From Siccirubricoccus phaeus (GTDB lineage Bacteria; Pseudomonadota; Alphaproteobacteria; Acetobacterales; Acetobacteraceae), in the NCBI RefSeq assembly GCF_008360935.1, contig NZ_SRXO01000010.1:1-64000 (forward strand): DNA of 64,000 nt. Direction: 5' to 3'. The position numbers and the translations under genes were made by a program. A model generated the notes under the pieces. The model was not told the origin of the DNA. It saw only the letters and a list, made by a program, of their open reading frames with translations, and did no database searches. Shown here piece after piece: positions 63,042 through 64,000 of the stretch (positions are counted from its first letter, which is position 1; each line of letters opens with the position of its first letter).

Positions 63042-63494
63042 ATGGAACGCATCACCATCACCATCGAGGAGGAACTGTTGGCGACGGTGGATGCGCTGGT
63101 GGCGCGGCATGGCTACGCCAGCCGGTCCGAGGCGATGCGCGACCTGCTGCGCCAGGCGGCGGCGCGGGAGGCGGCGCCGGAGACGCAATGCATCGCCACG
63201 CTGAGCTATGTGTACGACCATGCGGTGCGGGATCTGCCGCGGCGGCTGGCGCAGGCGCAGCACGCGCATCACGACCTCAGCATCGCCAGCATGCATGTGC
63301 ATCTGGACCACGACGCCTGCCTGGAGGTGGCGGTGCTGCGCGGCGCCTCCGGCGCGGTGCGGCGCTTCGCGGATGCGGTGACGAGCCAGCGCGGGGTGCG
63401 GCACCACGCGCTGCATCTGGTGCCGGCGCGGGTGGAGGAGGCGCGGCACGACCATGGGGCGGGGGCGCATCGGCATACGCATATTTCGGCGTGA
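63042..63494 (+). CDS. nikR: Nickel-responsive regulator NikR
   Basis: A 150-residue ribbon-helix-helix repressor with an ACT-like nickel domain. DNA-binding part: MERITITIEEELLATVDALVARHGYASRSEAMRDLLRQA. Nickel ligands match the E. coli set (His76, His87, His89, Cys95): here His74, His85, His87 and Cys93 in SMHVHLDHDACLEVAVLRG. The C-terminus is extended by a His-rich tail (ARHDHGAGAHRHTHISA), which may hold extra metal. It probably represses the divergent TonB receptor gene when nickel is plentiful. I found no clear inverted operator in the spacer. Confidence 0.95.
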   Translation: MERITITIEEELLATVDALVARHGYASRSEAMRDLLRQAAAREAAPETQCIATLSYVYDHAVRDLPRRLAQAQHAHHDLSIASMHVHLDHDACLEVAVLRGASGAVRRFADAVTSQRGVRHHALHLVPARVEEARHDHGAGAHRHTHISA

Positions 63495-63559
63495 GACTGC
63501 GCTTTTCATTCTCAAGGACGCCGTCGCGTGCGGGCGCGCTCAGCGCGCTCGACGGTGTC

Positions 63560-63581
63560 GAAGGCGCCGATGGGCGCCTTC
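63560..63581. terminator. Stem-loop between convergent nikR and acyl-CoA synthetase genes
   Basis: GAAGGCGCC (63560-63568) pairs perfectly with GGCGCCTTC (63573-63581), loop GATG. No T-run on either side. Its position between convergent genes suits a bidirectional terminator; otherwise it is a repeat. Confidence 0.4.
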
Positions 63582-63600
63582 AATCCACGAAGCGGCAGCG

Positions 63601-64000
63601 CTACCCGATGACGCGATCCCTGTAGCTCTGCTTCAGCTCCGCCTTCCACAATTTGCCGGTGGCGGTATGCGGCAGGCTCTCCACGAACTCCACCGCATCC
63701 GGAATCCACCACTTCGCCACCTTGCCCTCATAGAAGGCGAGGATCTCCTCGGCACTCGGCGTCATGCCCGGCTTGGGCTGCACCAGCAGCAGCGGGCGTT
63801 CGTCCCATTTCCGGTGGCGCACGGGGATCACCGCCGCCTCCGCCACCGCCGGATGCCCCATGATGAGGTTCTCCAGCGTGATGGAGCTGATCCACTCCCC
63901 GCCCGACTTGATGACATCCTTCGCCCGATCGACGATCTCCATGCAGCCCAGCGCATCCACCGTCACCACGTCGCCGGTGCGGAACCAGCCATCCGCCGTA
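63601..64000 (-). CDS. Acyl-CoA synthetase (AMP-binding enzyme), C-terminal part
   Basis: The last 132 residues of an ANL-superfamily ligase running off the right edge. In-frame reading from the edge gives TADGWFRTGDVVTVDALGC, MEIVDRAKDVIKSGGEWISS, the hinge motif (Asp-Arg-x-Lys) and C-terminal domain start. HPAVAEAAVIPVRHRKWDERPLLLV and LPHTATGKLWKAELKQSYRD follow, the latter holding the catalytic Lys in TGK. The GGEWISSI wording is typical of medium/long-chain fatty-acid-CoA ligases. It converges on nikR. Confidence 0.92.
   Translation of the reverse strand, partial: TADGWFRTGDVVTVDALGCMEIVDRAKDVIKSGGEWISSITLENLIMGHPAVAEAAVIPVRHRKWDERPLLLVQPKPGMTPSAEEILAFYEGKVAKWWIPDAVEFVESLPHTATGKLWKAELKQSYRDRVIG

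Noticed and set aside
60721-63204. An 827-codon plus-strand frame across the TonB receptor
   Set aside because: Antisense shadow of the receptor, composition-biased, and it crosses the start of nikR.

Overview
The window is very GC-rich, alphaproteobacterial-type chromosome. The mix of genes (orphan Bug/TctC receptors, CoA-transferase clusters, TRAP uptake, glnK-amtB, a giant two-partner secretion protein, short dispersed palindromic repeats) suggests the Acetobacteraceae, near Roseomonas. That placement is inference; there is no rRNA marker. I saw no rRNA, tRNA, CRISPR array, insertion sequence or phage gene.

Layout. 1-4.2 kb (minus strand): truncated ftsK, a TorF-like porin, and the nitrogen pair glnK-amtB behind a sigma-54-type promoter. 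4.3-9.6 kb (plus): a UbiH-family hydroxylase, then a TRAP transporter (dctQ-dctM-dctP) coupled to a TauD-type dioxygenase. 9.7-29.2 kb (plus): one operon holding a TpsB outer-membrane transporter, a 4,902-residue TpsA exoprotein, and a TPR-CHAT caspase-like probable lipoprotein whose start overlaps the tpsA stop. 29.6-34.5 kb: a PLP enzyme, a second TauD-type dioxygenase, a VOC protein, coaBC and dut.

34.5-46.1 kb is a carboxylic-acid/CoA island. A minus-strand unit (TctC receptor, IclR regulator, MaoC hydratase, CitE-type lyase) diverges from a plus-strand unit (acyl-CoA dehydrogenase, Cat1/RipA-type CoA-transferase, class III CoA-transferase, racemase-like CoA-transferase) across a short spacer with back-to-back promoters and a perfect 16-bp palindrome. 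The families match the three steps of itaconate degradation (CoA transfer, hydration, citramalyl-CoA cleavage). A recent 254-bp tandem duplication lies at the start of the last gene. A visibly less GC-rich block follows (second TctC receptor, class II aldolase, 2-hydroxyacid dehydrogenase), then a decayed stretch with a frameshifted SDR remnant.

46.8-64 kb holds mostly housekeeping and envelope genes: a ThiF/MoeB-type enzyme, a 60-bp tandem repeat array, a DsrE-like protein, a Tim44-like protein, a possible cysteine peptidase, an XRE regulator, an O-antigen/capsule-type ABC exporter, a PAS-GGDEF diguanylate cyclase, a secreted M23 peptidase overlapping xseA, purD, a polytopic membrane protein, a TonB receptor divergent from nikR, and the C-terminal part of an acyl-CoA synthetase. 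At least three families of short dispersed intergenic repeats recur through the window.
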